This document shows, in pieces, positions 37,408-48,658 of a stretch of DNA of 64,000 bases. The position numbers were made by a program, and so were the translations under genes. The number at the start of each line of letters is the position of its first letter. The stretch's first letter is position 1. Location: positions 55,360 through 119,359 of the forward strand of contig DVIT01000030.1 of assembly GCA_018711005.1 (NCBI GenBank), read 5' to 3'. Under the pieces are notes generated by a model. That model had not been told where the DNA came from. It did no database searches and was given only the letters and a program-made list of their open reading frames with translations. The stretch comes from Candidatus Scybalocola faecigallinarum. Lineage in GTDB: Bacteria; Bacillota; Clostridia; Lachnospirales; Lachnospiraceae.

Positions 37408-37944
37408 TTGCTGTTCGTCCCTGCTGTCCAGATCTTTTTGCAGCAGGGGCAGGTATTGGATGTAATAGCCTTTAACGGAAATCATATAGTCCATATCCAG
37501 CTCGGTAAATTTAACGCTTTTGGCATGTCCGGTTTTCGAACGGTTCCAGAATTTTACAAGCTCCTTAAAGCGCATGTAGTAATATTTATTTTCCCGGGCA
37601 AAGTAAATGAGCAAAAATGCAACGCCGCCCTGGCGTTCAAAATCTTCCATGAAAACCACCTGGTGTTCATGGACGTTGGCAATGGGAAATGCGCCGGCAT
37701 GGCATTCCTTGGCATCAAAACATACAGGGATCCCCTGGACGGCGCCAATATAGTCCACGGTAGAGCGCTGTTCAAAATAAGCCAGCGTAATATGCCGGCT
37801 TTGTTTATCAATATTGATCGGTTTAATGGGCGTTGGGATCTTCTGGATCAGCGCCAGACCGGCAGCGCGGTAGCGCTCATTGGTCAGATTGACCATTTCC
37901 TCCAGCTCGGATCCTCTAAGGCCTCTTGAATTCCAGGTTGCCAT
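37396..37944 (-). CDS. recU: Holliday junction resolvase RecU
   Basis: Firmicutes-type Holliday junction nuclease. The 182-residue protein begins WNSRGLRGSELEEMVNLTN and carries the metal-binding motifs RSTVDYIGAVQG and FDAKECHAGAFP, then the VHEHQVVFM segment and the AFLLIYF strand. Often recU sits by a penicillin-binding protein gene; here it instead overlaps the end of a pseudouridine synthase gene by 29 bases. Confidence 0.93.
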   Translation of the reverse strand: MATWNSRGLRGSELEEMVNLTNERYRAAGLALIQKIPTPIKPINIDKQSRHITLAYFEQRSTVDYIGAVQGIPVCFDAKECHAGAFPIANVHEHQVVFMEDFERQGGVAFLLIYFARENKYYYMRFKELVKFWNRSKTGHAKSVKFTELDMDYMISVKGYYIQYLPLLQKDLDSRDEQQTSG

Positions 37945-38923
37945 GGCTGTCCACCTTATCTGTTATATTTTCGCCTCTTAAAATATCCGTAAACTTTCCC
38001 GGCAGAGGCGCCCGGAAGGTCATCCCGGAAATTTCTCTAAGCCGCAGGGTATCTTTAGGCATGGTCATTTGGATACAGTGAAGAAGCTGGTATTTTAAAT
38101 GGTATGCATGAAAAAGCCTGCGGTTTTGGGCTTCATTGCCGTATTTGGGATCTCCGGCAATGGGATGGCCGGTCGCAGCCAAATGGGCCCGGATCTGGTG
38201 GGAACGTCCGGTGATCAGCTGGACCCACAAAAGGGTCATAGTGCCGTTGGAGGCTAAAGGTTCATAAATGGTTTTAATGTAATCCCCTGAGCTGCCCCCT
38301 TCCGGTATAATGCGCACTTTATTCTGAGCCGGATCCTTAATCAGATAGCCCTGGATAGCTGCGCCTTTTTCCACATGGCCGCAGACAAGGCAGCAGTAAT
38401 ATTTTCCAACGCTGCGCTGGCGGATCAGCTGGGACATATCCTGGAGCCCCTGCAGGGATTTTCCCGCAATAAGTACGCCGCTGGTGTTCCGGTCCAGGCG
38501 GTGGCAGGCAGCCGGGCGGAAGCTTTTTAAATCCGCCTCAGTGACCTGATGGGTGTCCAGCATATAGGAAATGATCTCCTCATTTACGGAAATATCCGAA
38601 GGCACGGCTTTTTGGGACAAGGTTCCCACAGGTTTGTTGATCACGAGAATATCCCGGTCCTCATATAAAATATCCAGGTGGGATCTGACCCGGAGGATGG
38701 TATTTTGAGAAAATTTGTCAATGGTCTCGTCAGAAAGCCACAAGGTGATCTCATCACCAATGGCAAGCTTTTCGCTGCCGTCTGCTTTCTTTCCGTTTAA
38801 AGTTATATTCTTTTTTCTCAGCATTTTATAAATAAAGCTTTTAGGCGCCTGGTTTAATATTTTAGTAAGAAGCTTGTCCAGACGCTGGCCCGCTTCATTG
38901 GGGGTAACACTGCGTGTCTGCAT
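37916..38923 (-). CDS. RluC/RluD-family 23S rRNA pseudouridine synthase
   Basis: A 335-residue protein with an N-terminal S4 RNA-binding domain (GQRLDKLLTKILNQAP, NITLNGKKA) and a pseudouridine synthase domain. The catalytic aspartate is in HRLDRNTSGVLIAG, with LITGRSHQIRAHLAATGHPI near the C-terminus. RluC-like specificity is likely but not certain. ATG 38923 is chosen because GAGGAG lies 6 bases upstream. It overlaps recU. Confidence 0.92.
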   Translation of the reverse strand: MQTRSVTPNEAGQRLDKLLTKILNQAPKSFIYKMLRKKNITLNGKKADGSEKLAIGDEITLWLSDETIDKFSQNTILRVRSHLDILYEDRDILVINKPVGTLSQKAVPSDISVNEEIISYMLDTHQVTEADLKSFRPAACHRLDRNTSGVLIAGKSLQGLQDMSQLIRQRSVGKYYCCLVCGHVEKGAAIQGYLIKDPAQNKVRIIPEGGSSGDYIKTIYEPLASNGTMTLLWVQLITGRSHQIRAHLAATGHPIAGDPKYGNEAQNRRLFHAYHLKYQLLHCIQMTMPKDTLRLREISGMTFRAPLPGKFTDILRGENITDKVDSHGNLEFKRP

Positions 38924-38964
38924 CCTGTACTCCTCTCGTTTCATTTGGGTAAAAGTCTCACGCT

Positions 38965-39537
38965 TTAAACCGCGCGGCTTAAAACATCCCTGCGGATGGC
39001 CTCATCTGTTTTGGAAGGGTCTTCCTTTAAAGCCGGGATTTTTTTGATCCGCTGGGAAAATGCCTGGAAATCCGTATCCACAGAAGGTACGGCGGTACTT
39101 CCTGCGGCCTTAACGCTTAAAGTCAGGTACTGGCGGATCTGGGCAGAAGTCTTTTTCTGCTTTGGTGCATAGGCAAAAATATTGCCGCCCCGGATCACTG
39201 CCAGGGGAATGTACATCGCCCCTTCATATTGTGTCAGGACAAGATCTGCCAGTACATAACAGCCGGATCCGGCCAGTTTTACAATGGCGTCATAGTCCTC
39301 CCGGTTCCCGGAACGGTAGCCGATAATAAGGAACAGGCCCACCGCAGCCTTGGCGGCCGGAAGGACAAGGACAATGCCAAGGACCGTGGCCGGGTTTAAG
39401 CGGGTGCCTGTAATGATCCAGCCGGCTCCGATCACTGCTCCGATCACCAGGGCCCACAGCAGGACAATACAAAGCTGGCGCTTCTTTCGGGCATTAATAT
39501 AGCCATAATCTCCGGAGATGAGCTTTTCCTTTTTCAT
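38965..39537 (-). CDS. Hypothetical two-TM membrane protein
   Basis: A 190-residue protein of unknown function. Two adjacent transmembrane segments (IVLLWALVIGAVIGAGWII and VLGIVLVLPAAKAAVGLFLI) follow a basic N-terminus. The remaining 110 residues are soluble, with YDAIVKLAGSGCYVLADLVL and a late KKTSAQIRQYLTLSV helix. The ATG overlaps the SDR stop by 4 bases; a longer reading would run into the SDR gene. Its conservation in Clostridia could not be tested. Confidence 0.75.
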   Translation of the reverse strand: MKKEKLISGDYGYINARKKRQLCIVLLWALVIGAVIGAGWIITGTRLNPATVLGIVLVLPAAKAAVGLFLIIGYRSGNREDYDAIVKLAGSGCYVLADLVLTQYEGAMYIPLAVIRGGNIFAYAPKQKKTSAQIRQYLTLSVKAAGSTAVPSVDTDFQAFSQRIKKIPALKEDPSKTDEAIRRDVLSRAV

Positions 39538-40301
39538 AATACAAGCCCCATTCCTTTGATCAGCCACCGGTGCGGCACAGCCTTTGACAGAATACGGAAG
39601 CTTTTCATGGAAATGCCGTAAACAGAAAGGCTCTTTTTCTTCATAGTATCCCGCCATGCCTGACGGGCAACCTTTTCCGGCTGGGCCATAAAAAACAGCT
39701 TAAACGCAGAAAGGGTCTCTCCGGTACCGCAGTGGTCAAAAAACTCTGTTTTTACAGGGCCGGGGCATACGGTGGTAACATGAACCCCTCTTTTTTTCAT
39801 TTCCTGGCCGAGGCTCCTGCCGTAGCTTAAAACATAGGCTTTTGTGGCCGCATAAATGGAAAATCCCGGCTGGGGCACAAATGCCGCGCTGCTGGATAAT
39901 AAAAGGATGCGTCCGCCTTTGACCATGTAAGGCAGGGACATTTGAGTCAGGCCTGTAAGGGCGCGTACATTGACGTCGATCATGCCTGTGGCATCCTGAA
40001 ACGTCTGGGAAATATTTTGACCGTACTTTCCAAATCCGGCGCTGGCTGCCAGAACATAAATATGGGGCTTTTTCTGATCCATAAGCTTTTTCAGCCGGAT
40101 CAGGCTTTCTTCTTTGGACAAGTCCATGGCAAGAATCCGCAGGGGATGGCCCGTCTTAAACTGCAGCTGCTCCAGACGTTCCTTTCTGCGGGCAATGACC
40201 CAGATCTCATCGATCATAGGACAATGCTTATCAATGATCTTTACAAGCTCCCGTCCGATGCCGGAGGAAGCTCCGCTGACGATAGCAATTTTCATTTTCA
40301 T
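39534..40301 (-). CDS. Short-chain dehydrogenase/reductase
   Basis: A 255-residue SDR with the classical cofactor motif [13 protein letters not shown], the LAASAGFG strand (NAG equivalent), catalytic [21 protein letters not shown] and PGPVKTEF. It belongs to the DltE/YqjQ-like group of small reductases with unknown substrates. The ATG overlaps the YgiQ-type gene by 4 bases and the membrane protein gene follows by the same arrangement, so the three are co-translated. Confidence 0.9.
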   Translation of the reverse strand: MKMKIAIVSGASSGIGRELVKIIDKHCPMIDEIWVIARRKERLEQLQFKTGHPLRILAMDLSKEESLIRLKKLMDQKKPHIYVLAASAGFGKYGQNISQTFQDATGMIDVNVRALTGLTQMSLPYMVKGGRILLLSSSAAFVPQPGFSIYAATKAYVLSYGRSLGQEMKKRGVHVTTVCPGPVKTEFFDHCGTGETLSAFKLFFMAQPEKVARQAWRDTMKKKSLSVYGISMKSFRILSKAVPHRWLIKGMGLVL

Positions 40302-42250
40302 CCGCCTTTCTTTTTATGTACGTTTCGTATCGTCTTTTTCTTCTTTGCAGGCTGGGAACCTGGGCCCCCTTTTGTGCCGGAGCTAAAGGCTGCCCGGCGG
40401 TTTCCGGACATTTCCCGGGGCTGGCGGCTGCTGAAGCCGCCGGCCCCTGCGCCGTGCTTTGGCCGGATCAGGCACTTTTTATCGTAGCCAATAAGATCCG
40501 TGCGTCCGGCAAGGGTCAGGGCCTGAGCCACCAGGTCGTAATTTTTCGGGTTTTTATACTGGATCAGAGCCCGCTGCATGGCTTTTTCATGGGGATCTTT
40601 AGGCACATACACCTTTTCCATGGTCCGCGGATCGTAGCCTGTATAATACATACAGGTAGATAAGGTGGACGGTGTGGGATAAAAATCCTGTACCTGCTGG
40701 GGCATGTATCCCAGATCTCTTAAATATTCCGCCAAAGCAATGGCATCCTTTAAGGTGGAGCCGGGATGGGACGACATAAGGTAAGGCACAAGGTACTGCT
40801 TCAATCCCAGATGCTCATTCATGGCTTCATATTTCTTTACAAACTTGCGGTATACGCTGTTTTGGGGCTTGCCCATCAGACGCAGCACGTTATCGGAAAT
40901 GTGCTCCGGAGCGACCTTTAACTGGCCGGAAACATGGTAACGGCAAAGTTCTTCCAAAAACCGGTCATCCTTATCTGCCAGCAAATAATCAAAGCGGATG
41001 CCGGAGCGGATAAAGACTTTTTTCACCCCGGGGATTTCCCGAAGCTCCTTTAAAAGCTCCATGTAATCGCTGTGATCGGCCCGCAGATTTTCACACGGCT
41101 TAGGGAAAAGGCACTGTTTGTTTGGGCATACCCCGTACTTTTCCTGCTTTTTGCAGGCCGGGTACCGGAAGTTGGCCGTAGGGCCGCCGACGTCATGGAT
41201 ATAGCCTTTAAAATCCGGATCCCATACAAGCTGCCGGGCCTCATTAATGATGGACTCGTGGCTGCGGGTCTGGATGATCCGTCCCTGATGAAAGGTCAGG
41301 GCACAAAAGCTGCATCCGCCAAAGCATCCCCGGTTGCTGACAAGACTGAACTTAACCTCAGAAATGGCCGGAACTCCGCCGGCAGCTTCGTAGGACGGAT
41401 GGTAGGTGCGCATATAGTTTAAACTGTATACCCGGTCCATTTCCTCTGTAGTTAAAGGCCATGCCGCCGGATTTTGCACCACATAAAGGTGGTCATTATA
41501 TTTTTCAATCAACGGTTTTCCTACATAAGGATCTGTATTGGTATATTGGGTATAAAAGCTGGACGCATAGGACTTTTTATCTTTGCGGATCGTATCAAAA
41601 TCCGGAAGGGTGATGCCGTCATAAACATTTTCCGGAGATTTTGTCTTATAGACCGTTCCCCGGATAAAGGTAAGATCCTTTATGGAAAGTCCGGAGTTTA
41701 AGGCATCCGCCATTTCAATAATACTGTGCTCTCCCATGCCGTAAAGGAGCAGGTCAGCGCCGGAATCCAGCAAAATGGAACGCTTCATAGAGTCGCTCCA
41801 GTAGTCGTAGTGTCCAAGCCGTCGGAGACTGGCCTCAATGCCGCCGATGATCACCGGAACATCCTTGTAGGTCTGGCGGATGAGATTCCCATAAACGATC
41901 GTAGCATAGTCGGGGCGTTTCCCAAACACGCCTCCCGGCGTGTAGGCATCATTATGGCGGCGCTTTTTGGACACAGTATAATGGTTCACCATGGAATCCA
42001 TATTTCCTCCGGAGATCAAAAATCCAAGGCGGGGACGGCCAAAAACATTGATGCTGTCCTTATCCTTCCAGTCCGGCTGGGAAATGATCCCCACCCGGTA
42101 GCCTCCCGCTTCCAGGACACGGCTGATAATGGCATGTCCGAAAGACGGGTGGTCCACATAGGCATCTCCGATAACATAAGTAAAATCTACCTGATCCCAT
42201 CCCCGTTTTTCCATGTCTTCCCGGCAAATGGGCAAAAAGTCTTTTACCAT
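40298..42250 (-). CDS. YgiQ-family radical SAM protein
   Basis: A 650-residue radical SAM protein of the YgiQ type. It has an N-terminal cobalamin-binding-like domain ([20 protein letters not shown]), the cluster motif [45 protein letters not shown] and a basic, glycine-rich C-terminal tail ending [15 protein letters not shown]. The substrate is unknown. Its ATG follows the stop of the synthase-HAD fusion gene (TAAATG). Confidence 0.93.
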   Translation of the reverse strand: MVKDFLPICREDMEKRGWDQVDFTYVIGDAYVDHPSFGHAIISRVLEAGGYRVGIISQPDWKDKDSINVFGRPRLGFLISGGNMDSMVNHYTVSKKRRHNDAYTPGGVFGKRPDYATIVYGNLIRQTYKDVPVIIGGIEASLRRLGHYDYWSDSMKRSILLDSGADLLLYGMGEHSIIEMADALNSGLSIKDLTFIRGTVYKTKSPENVYDGITLPDFDTIRKDKKSYASSFYTQYTNTDPYVGKPLIEKYNDHLYVVQNPAAWPLTTEEMDRVYSLNYMRTYHPSYEAAGGVPAISEVKFSLVSNRGCFGGCSFCALTFHQGRIIQTRSHESIINEARQLVWDPDFKGYIHDVGGPTANFRYPACKKQEKYGVCPNKQCLFPKPCENLRADHSDYMELLKELREIPGVKKVFIRSGIRFDYLLADKDDRFLEELCRYHVSGQLKVAPEHISDNVLRLMGKPQNSVYRKFVKKYEAMNEHLGLKQYLVPYLMSSHPGSTLKDAIALAEYLRDLGYMPQQVQDFYPTPSTLSTCMYYTGYDPRTMEKVYVPKDPHEKAMQRALIQYKNPKNYDLVAQALTLAGRTDLIGYDKKCLIRPKHGAGAGGFSSRQPREMSGNRRAAFSSGTKGGPGSQPAKKKKTIRNVHKKKGG

Positions 42251-43708
42251 TTATTTTAACTCCTCGTATGTTTGATTGAATATATCCAGATAATCCCGGA
42301 TATAATAGTCTGCCAGCCGGCGTTTTTCATCGTCCTCCCCGGCTGAAAAGGTATCAAAAACAGCAGCACAGCCCATTCCTGCACGGGCGGCGGCCATGAT
42401 CCCGTAGGGAATATCCTCAAAGACAAGACAACGGGACGGTCTGGCGTCAAGCCGGGCGGCGGCTTCCAGATAAACGTCTGGCTCCGGCTTGCCTTTATGA
42501 ATGTCCTCGCCGGTAACAACCGCCTGAAAATACCGGGTGATCCCATGGCTTTCCAGGACGGCCCGTGTCAGGTCCCTGGAATTGCTTGTAGCAATGGCGC
42601 ATGGGATCTGGCGGTGCTTTAAATATTTTAAAAACAACAGGGCGCCGCCTTTTAAAGGCGCGCGGTTTGTATAATGTTCCATGGCCATATCGTTCCAGTC
42701 GCTGATGATCTCCTGAATACTGTCAGAAATGCCAAAGGTTTCCTTAAAGTAAATGGCCGTCTGGGTAACGCTGATCCCGGAAATGGCCTCCTGCAGATCC
42801 TCCGGCATGGGAATGCCAAAGCGGCCGAGATATTCCTCATCAATGGATTCCCAGACGCCCATGGAATCAATAAGGGTTCCGTCCAGGTCAAAGATCACAG
42901 CGTCCACATCCATAAGCAGGTCATTATCTTTAAGACGGCCATTTTCCAGGGAGCCGGGCCGGGCCGCTTCTTCCGGATGCTTAAGACTGCGGATCTCATC
43001 TTCCGTCAGGCTCCGGTACTGTCCCGGAAGCAGACCGGGATCCAGGTGCAGCGGTCCCATAGTCAGCCGTTTCAGAAAAGTAACGGTTTTTCCCACAGCC
43101 TGGAACATGCGCTTGACCTGGTGGAACTTTCCCTCCTGGATTTCAATAAGCACTTCGCTGATGTTTTCTTCCGCAGAAACATGGATCACCGTCAGCCGGG
43201 CCGGCCGGGCTGTTAATTCTTCATCCACTTTAAGGCCGCAGGCAAAGTCCCGGACATCCTGGGAAGAAACGCAGCCTTCCACACGGGCATAATAAACCTT
43301 AGACACATGCTTTTTAGGGGATAACAGCTCATGAGCCAGGGGGCCGTCATTGGTAATGATCAGCAGTCCCTGGGTATCTTTATCAAGACGGCCGGCAGGA
43401 AACAGATCCTTACGTTTTTTCTCATCAATAAGATCCACCACGGTCTTTGCATGCTTATCCCTTGCTGCGCTTAAAACGCCGGAAGGCTTATTAAGCATAT
43501 AGTATTCATAATGGACGTAGCCGACCTGGGCGCCGTCGCATAAGATTGTATCCTTTTGTGTATCTACTTTTTGCTCCGGGCCTTTCGCTAAAGCACCATT
43601 CACAGTAACAAGACCGCGGCGTATTTTTTCTTTCACCTGGCTCCGGGTCCCGATCCCCATATCTGCCAGATATTTGTCCAGACGGACAAGAGATTTCACG
43701 CGCTCCAC
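42251..43708 (-). CDS. RsuA-type pseudouridine synthase fused to HAD phosphatase
   Basis: One uninterrupted 485-residue reading frame. Residues 8-55 are an S4 domain and 60-240 an RsuA/RluB-type pseudouridine synthase (AGRLDKDTQGLLIITNDG, Asp109 catalytic; GKFHQVKRMFQAVG). Residues 266-485 are a HAD subclass IA hydrolase: DLDGTLIDSMGVWE, ATSNSR, KGKPEPDVYLEAA and FEDIPYGIMAA. An internal ATG (Met266, near 42913) exists, but no clear ribosome site was noted. The HAD part resembles beta-phosphoglucomutase/pseudouridine-5'-phosphatase relatives. Substrate unknown. Confidence 0.88.
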   Translation of the reverse strand: MERVKSLVRLDKYLADMGIGTRSQVKEKIRRGLVTVNGALAKGPEQKVDTQKDTILCDGAQVGYVHYEYYMLNKPSGVLSAARDKHAKTVVDLIDEKKRKDLFPAGRLDKDTQGLLIITNDGPLAHELLSPKKHVSKVYYARVEGCVSSQDVRDFACGLKVDEELTARPARLTVIHVSAEENISEVLIEIQEGKFHQVKRMFQAVGKTVTFLKRLTMGPLHLDPGLLPGQYRSLTEDEIRSLKHPEEAARPGSLENGRLKDNDLLMDVDAVIFDLDGTLIDSMGVWESIDEEYLGRFGIPMPEDLQEAISGISVTQTAIYFKETFGISDSIQEIISDWNDMAMEHYTNRAPLKGGALLFLKYLKHRQIPCAIATSNSRDLTRAVLESHGITRYFQAVVTGEDIHKGKPEPDVYLEAAARLDARPSRCLVFEDIPYGIMAAARAGMGCAAVFDTFSAGEDDEKRRLADYYIRDYLDIFNQTYEELK

Positions 43709-43709
43709 C

Positions 43710-45032
43710 TCACTCCCACCGCCATCCTACGGGGTATTTGTTCTTTAAGGTGCCGTTGTTCATTTTCCCAAAGCCTAACGGGTATCCGGCAACGCACACC
43801 AGGTACCATCCATTTTCCAAAACATCAGTATCCTGCGTATCTGCTTCAATGGTTTCGCACTTTAAATACTTTACAACTCTGGGGTCTGATAAAGGAAGAT
43901 CCAGCACATGGCCGCAGTCCTCTTTTTTCAGGGCACGGGCAAAGGCGCCGGAGGGCTCAAAACGGTTCTTTTTAAGCTCCCCTAAGTACCATCCGTTGCG
44001 GATCACATGAAGGCCTTTAAAGTCCGGCATATGTTTTGGAAAATAATATAAGCTTCCCTTTTGCAGCACCAGACGGTTATGATCAAAGGTATCCTCGATT
44101 TGGGCGCCGGACAGAAAGTCCCAGAAGCCGTCAAGGCCGGAGGGTTCCTTAGACATATACACAGGAACTGCCGCAGACGGGGCAGGCTCTCCGGCTTTTT
44201 TCAGCAGGGCACAAAAATGGCCTTCTCCGTCTACCTGATGGGGCCACAGGCGTTCCATGGTGATACAGGTCATTTCCGGACGGTTTTCAAGAAGGTATTC
44301 AACGCTTTGTTCATCTTCATATCCGGAAAATGTACAGGTAGAATAAACCATATAGCCGCCGGGCTTTAGCATATCGGCTCCGTTTAAGAGGATCTTGCGC
44401 TGGATCTGCCCAAAATACTCAGGGCCAAACTTTTCCCAGTTGGCAGTCATGGACGGCTTTCTGCGGAACATTCCCTCTCCGGAGCAGGGAGCGTCAATAA
44501 TGACCTTGTCAAAATATTCCGGAAAGGCCTGGGCCAGACGGGAAGGATCTTCACTTAAAACAAGGCTGTTTTTAATGCCGAAAAATTCAATGTTTTTCAG
44601 AAGTGCTTTCGCTCTTGACGCGCTGATGTCATTAGACACTAAAAGACCGGTCCCTTTAAGCTTTGCCCCAAGGGCCGTGCTTTTGCCGCCAGGCGCGGCG
44701 CACATATCAAGGATCACATCCCCTTCATCTACAGGAAGCAAATGGGCCGGACGCATGGCCGACGGCTCCTGGATATAATATAAGCCGGCGTGGTATAAGG
44801 GATTTTTAGTATATTTTTGGCTGCCGTCATAATAAAAGCCAAGCTCGTTCCATGGAACCGGGCAAAGCTGTTCACCGGAAAGCTGCAAATATTCTTCCGG
44901 CGAAAGCTTCAGAGTATTCACCCGCAGCCCATAATTCATAGGTTTTTCATAGCTTTTTATAAAATCATCATATTCCTCCGGGATCAGCGCCCGGATCTCA
45001 TCTAAAAATTTCTCTGGGAACTGGATCATCAT
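43710..45032 (-). CDS. RsmB/NOP-family rRNA m5C methyltransferase (RsmF-like)
   Basis: A 440-residue SAM-dependent methyltransferase with the NSUN signatures DMCAAPGGKSTALGAKL (SAM site), DAPCSGEGMFRR (first cysteine), YSTCTFSGYEDEQSVEYLL (catalytic cysteine) and a C-terminal PUA-like region typical of YebU/RsmF. Likely target is 16S or 23S rRNA. It is preceded by AAAGGAG and directly followed by the pseudouridine synthase-HAD gene, forming an rRNA-modification group. Confidence 0.92.
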   Translation of the reverse strand: MMIQFPEKFLDEIRALIPEEYDDFIKSYEKPMNYGLRVNTLKLSPEEYLQLSGEQLCPVPWNELGFYYDGSQKYTKNPLYHAGLYYIQEPSAMRPAHLLPVDEGDVILDMCAAPGGKSTALGAKLKGTGLLVSNDISASRAKALLKNIEFFGIKNSLVLSEDPSRLAQAFPEYFDKVIIDAPCSGEGMFRRKPSMTANWEKFGPEYFGQIQRKILLNGADMLKPGGYMVYSTCTFSGYEDEQSVEYLLENRPEMTCITMERLWPHQVDGEGHFCALLKKAGEPAPSAAVPVYMSKEPSGLDGFWDFLSGAQIEDTFDHNRLVLQKGSLYYFPKHMPDFKGLHVIRNGWYLGELKKNRFEPSGAFARALKKEDCGHVLDLPLSDPRVVKYLKCETIEADTQDTDVLENGWYLVCVAGYPLGFGKMNNGTLKNKYPVGWRWE

Positions 45033-45089
45033 CCAAAGCTCCTTTCTTTATTATTGCCGTGCTTTCCACGGCGCAGAGGTTACCCTCTC

Positions 45090-45572
45090 TCAGAGGGCTT
45101 CGTAGTTTTCGTCAATGAGCAGGTCTGTGCCGTCGGCGGCTGTGGTCGCCAGCGTGTCGCACCGTTCGTTTTGCTCATGGCCATTGTGGCCTTTGACCCA
45201 GTGGAAGGTGACCTGATGGGGTTTCATGGCTGCAAGCATCCGCTGCCACAGGTCTACATTTTTCACCGGCTCGTTTTTGCCCCGCTTCCACCCTTTTTTG
45301 ATCCAGCCGGAAATCCAGTGCTGGTTAAAGGCGTTGACCACATACTGGGAATCTGAGTACAGATCCACCTGGCAAGGCCGGTTTAAAGCTTCCAGGGCGG
45401 CAATAACGGCCATCATTTCCATACGGTTATTGGTCGTCCGGCGAAAGCCGGCGGAAAGCTCTCGTACATGGAGTATTCCTTTGGTGTCAATATATTCTAA
45501 AACAGCGCCGTAGCCGCCCGGACCTTCCGGGTTTCCTCTGGCAGCGCCGTCTGTATACACAGTTACTTTCAC
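45090..45572 (-). CDS. rnhA: Ribonuclease HI
   Basis: Degrades RNA in RNA-DNA hybrids. The 160-residue protein has the four catalytic acidic positions: [44 protein letters not shown] and [11 protein letters not shown]. The start may be GTG 45572, with AAGGAGG 7 bases upstream, rather than ATG 45578 which is too close to that site. It lies between the MutS-like gene and the rRNA methyltransferase gene. Confidence 0.95.
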   Translation of the reverse strand: MKVTVYTDGAARGNPEGPGGYGAVLEYIDTKGILHVRELSAGFRRTTNNRMEMMAVIAALEALNRPCQVDLYSDSQYVVNAFNQHWISGWIKKGWKRGKNEPVKNVDLWQRMLAAMKPHQVTFHWVKGHNGHEQNERCDTLATTAADGTDLLIDENYEAL

Positions 45573-45590
45573 AGTCATTCCTCCTTATTT

Positions 45591-47336
45591 TTAAACCTGC
45601 CTGCCGGTGTTTGTCAGGACAGCCCAGCTGCCGGTATCCTCAAAATCTCTGGCAGCCCGGGTGGCTTCTTCAATAATGTCTTTGTTAAATCCAATGATCC
45701 CAAGCAGCTTAATGGCATTTCTTGAGGTGGCCCGTCCCGGGTACAAAATGTAATCAAACGTTACATTATCGTCGCTGACTTCTTCCTGGAAGTGATAATT
45801 GGAAAAGTCTCTTTCAAGGATCGCCGTCAGCTCAATATCATGGGTCGCTGCAAAGCACAGGGCATTCATCTTGGAAATAGCCTCAAGGATCCGGGAAGAT
45901 GCGGCAATACGCTCAATGGTATTTGTTCCCCGCAGCACCTCGTCAATAAAGCAAAGCACCGGCACATGGGCATAATCCCCGTCACGGTCAGAGGCGGCAT
46001 CAATAATGCGCTTTAATGATTTGATCTCTACAATATAATAGCTTTCGCTGCTTTGAATATCATCCTTTAAGGCCATGGATGAATACACTCTGAAAAAGCA
46101 GGATTCATAAGAATCTGCCAGACAGGTGCAGATGGTCTGGGCCAGGATCGCATTAATGGCAATGGTCTTTAAAAAAGTAGATTTTCCGGAAGCATTGGAG
46201 CCGGTTAAAAGGACGCTTCTTGCTTCTGAAATGGTGTTGGTTACAGGATTTACGATCATGGGATGGTAAATATTTTCTGCTTTAATAAATCCCTTTTCCC
46301 CGGTATGAAGTACCGGACGGCATACCGGCGTTTTTTGGCCCTCTGCCATGTAGCGGCGGTAAGATGCTATAGCAATATCACAGTCAATCTCACCAATGAT
46401 CTCCATGATCTGATCCAGCTCTTTGCCGTACTTAAACAGACGGTAGGCCAGATAGTCAAACAGGATCATGTCAAAGTGGGTCAGCATTTTAATATAATCC
46501 AGGATAATGGCCAGAAGGTCCGCAGAAAAATCCGTGCCGGACACAAACAGCCAGGAATAACGGCTGATACTGCTTAAAGGCTTTGCACAGGCCTTTAACG
46601 TCTTGCTGTACTCGGCAATGCCCGTGCACTTAAGGTCTGCAATGTTTAGCGCTGCCTGGTTCATGCGGGATAAATAGGAAAAAACAACAAAATAGCTGCT
46701 GATACTGGCTTTTCTGTGGAAATAGACCACCATATTAACAACAGCAATGATAAAAATAAAGGAAAGCCATGCTGCAGGATTAAGGATACATCCCATAATG
46801 ATCACGATCAGCGCTGCAAGACAGGCAATATGGATGACCGGCTGATGGGGACGCATGGAACGGACCCCGGCCAGATACTGGCCTACGCTGGATGTACGCA
46901 GCTTACCCAGACGGTTAAGCTCATACTGGACTTTCACCCGCTCGTCCTCATGCTGATCAAAATAGGTGGCGATCCGGTCTCTTTCTTTAAGCTTTTCATC
47001 ATCCATACATGGCGTGTGGAGCAATGCATACAAATACTCCTCTCCTACGCCGCTGCCGGTATTGTTAAGGATCATGTAGATCGTTTCCATATCCAGATCA
47101 TTCCATGTAATATCATCAATGACCGGGGTGGTCTTTTCACGGTTTTTATAATAATAAGCAATACCGTTGTCACTGTAGCGCCCTGCCGAGTAATCGTTGT
47201 CCGGAAGGCGGCCGTAGGACCGTTTGATCCGCTGTAAGATCTTCTTCTTTCTATTAAAGCCGTCATAGATCATTTTGGCTGCAATGAGCAGGATCACGCC
47301 AATAACAACCAAAAGGATCGTTTGTCTTGAATCCAT
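45591..47336 (-). CDS. Membrane-anchored MutS-like ATPase
   Basis: A 581-residue protein with a hydrophobic N-terminus (ILLVVIGVILLIAAKMIYDG) and a second membrane region near residues 190-230 (IACLAALIVIIMGCIL, FIFIIAVVNMVVYF). The C-terminal half is a MutS-type ATPase: Walker A LTGSNASGKSTFL, Walker B CFIDEVLRGTN and FAATHDIEL. It lacks the mismatch-recognition domain I, so it is not the repair MutS; its role is unknown. ATG 47336 has AGGAG 4 bases upstream. Confidence 0.85.
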   Translation of the reverse strand: MDSRQTILLVVIGVILLIAAKMIYDGFNRKKKILQRIKRSYGRLPDNDYSAGRYSDNGIAYYYKNREKTTPVIDDITWNDLDMETIYMILNNTGSGVGEEYLYALLHTPCMDDEKLKERDRIATYFDQHEDERVKVQYELNRLGKLRTSSVGQYLAGVRSMRPHQPVIHIACLAALIVIIMGCILNPAAWLSFIFIIAVVNMVVYFHRKASISSYFVVFSYLSRMNQAALNIADLKCTGIAEYSKTLKACAKPLSSISRYSWLFVSGTDFSADLLAIILDYIKMLTHFDMILFDYLAYRLFKYGKELDQIMEIIGEIDCDIAIASYRRYMAEGQKTPVCRPVLHTGEKGFIKAENIYHPMIVNPVTNTISEARSVLLTGSNASGKSTFLKTIAINAILAQTICTCLADSYESCFFRVYSSMALKDDIQSSESYYIVEIKSLKRIIDAASDRDGDYAHVPVLCFIDEVLRGTNTIERIAASSRILEAISKMNALCFAATHDIELTAILERDFSNYHFQEEVSDDNVTFDYILYPGRATSRNAIKLLGIIGFNKDIIEEATRAARDFEDTGSWAVLTNTGRQV

Positions 47337-47484
47337 AAAACTCCTGCCTTTCTTTATACCCAAGGTTTGTACCAAAGGTGATTGTTCAATGATGCAAGCC
47401 TTACAGGTTTGCACTTCATTTCATCTTATCATTAAATTTTCCTTATGTAAAGAAAAAGTGGCAGGCTCCGGCTGAATCGTTCGT

Positions 47485-47524
47485 AAAAAAAATCCCCCGC
47501 TGTAAGACAGCGGAGGATTTTTTT
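47485..47524. terminator. Terminator after ilvC
   Basis: AATCC-CCGCTGT pairs with ACAGCGG-GGATT, with a 3-base loop, A8 on one side and T7 on the other. It is bidirectional in form and lies 66 bases past the ilvC stop. The rest of 47337-47589 shows no gene. Confidence 0.85.
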
Positions 47525-47589
47525 ACGGGCAGTGTCCGGATAGAAAGATGTATATGTTCTCTCCGGAACACAACCTGAAATAGATTCAA

Positions 47590-48612
<1,023 letters not shown>

Positions 48613-48658
48613 CTATTCATCTTCATCTATGTAATACTTTATCATGATGATGTATCTA

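Noticed and set aside
45591..47336. Canonical mismatch-repair MutS or MutS2
   Set aside because: The mismatch-binding N-terminal domain and the Smr domain are both absent, and two hydrophobic regions are present.
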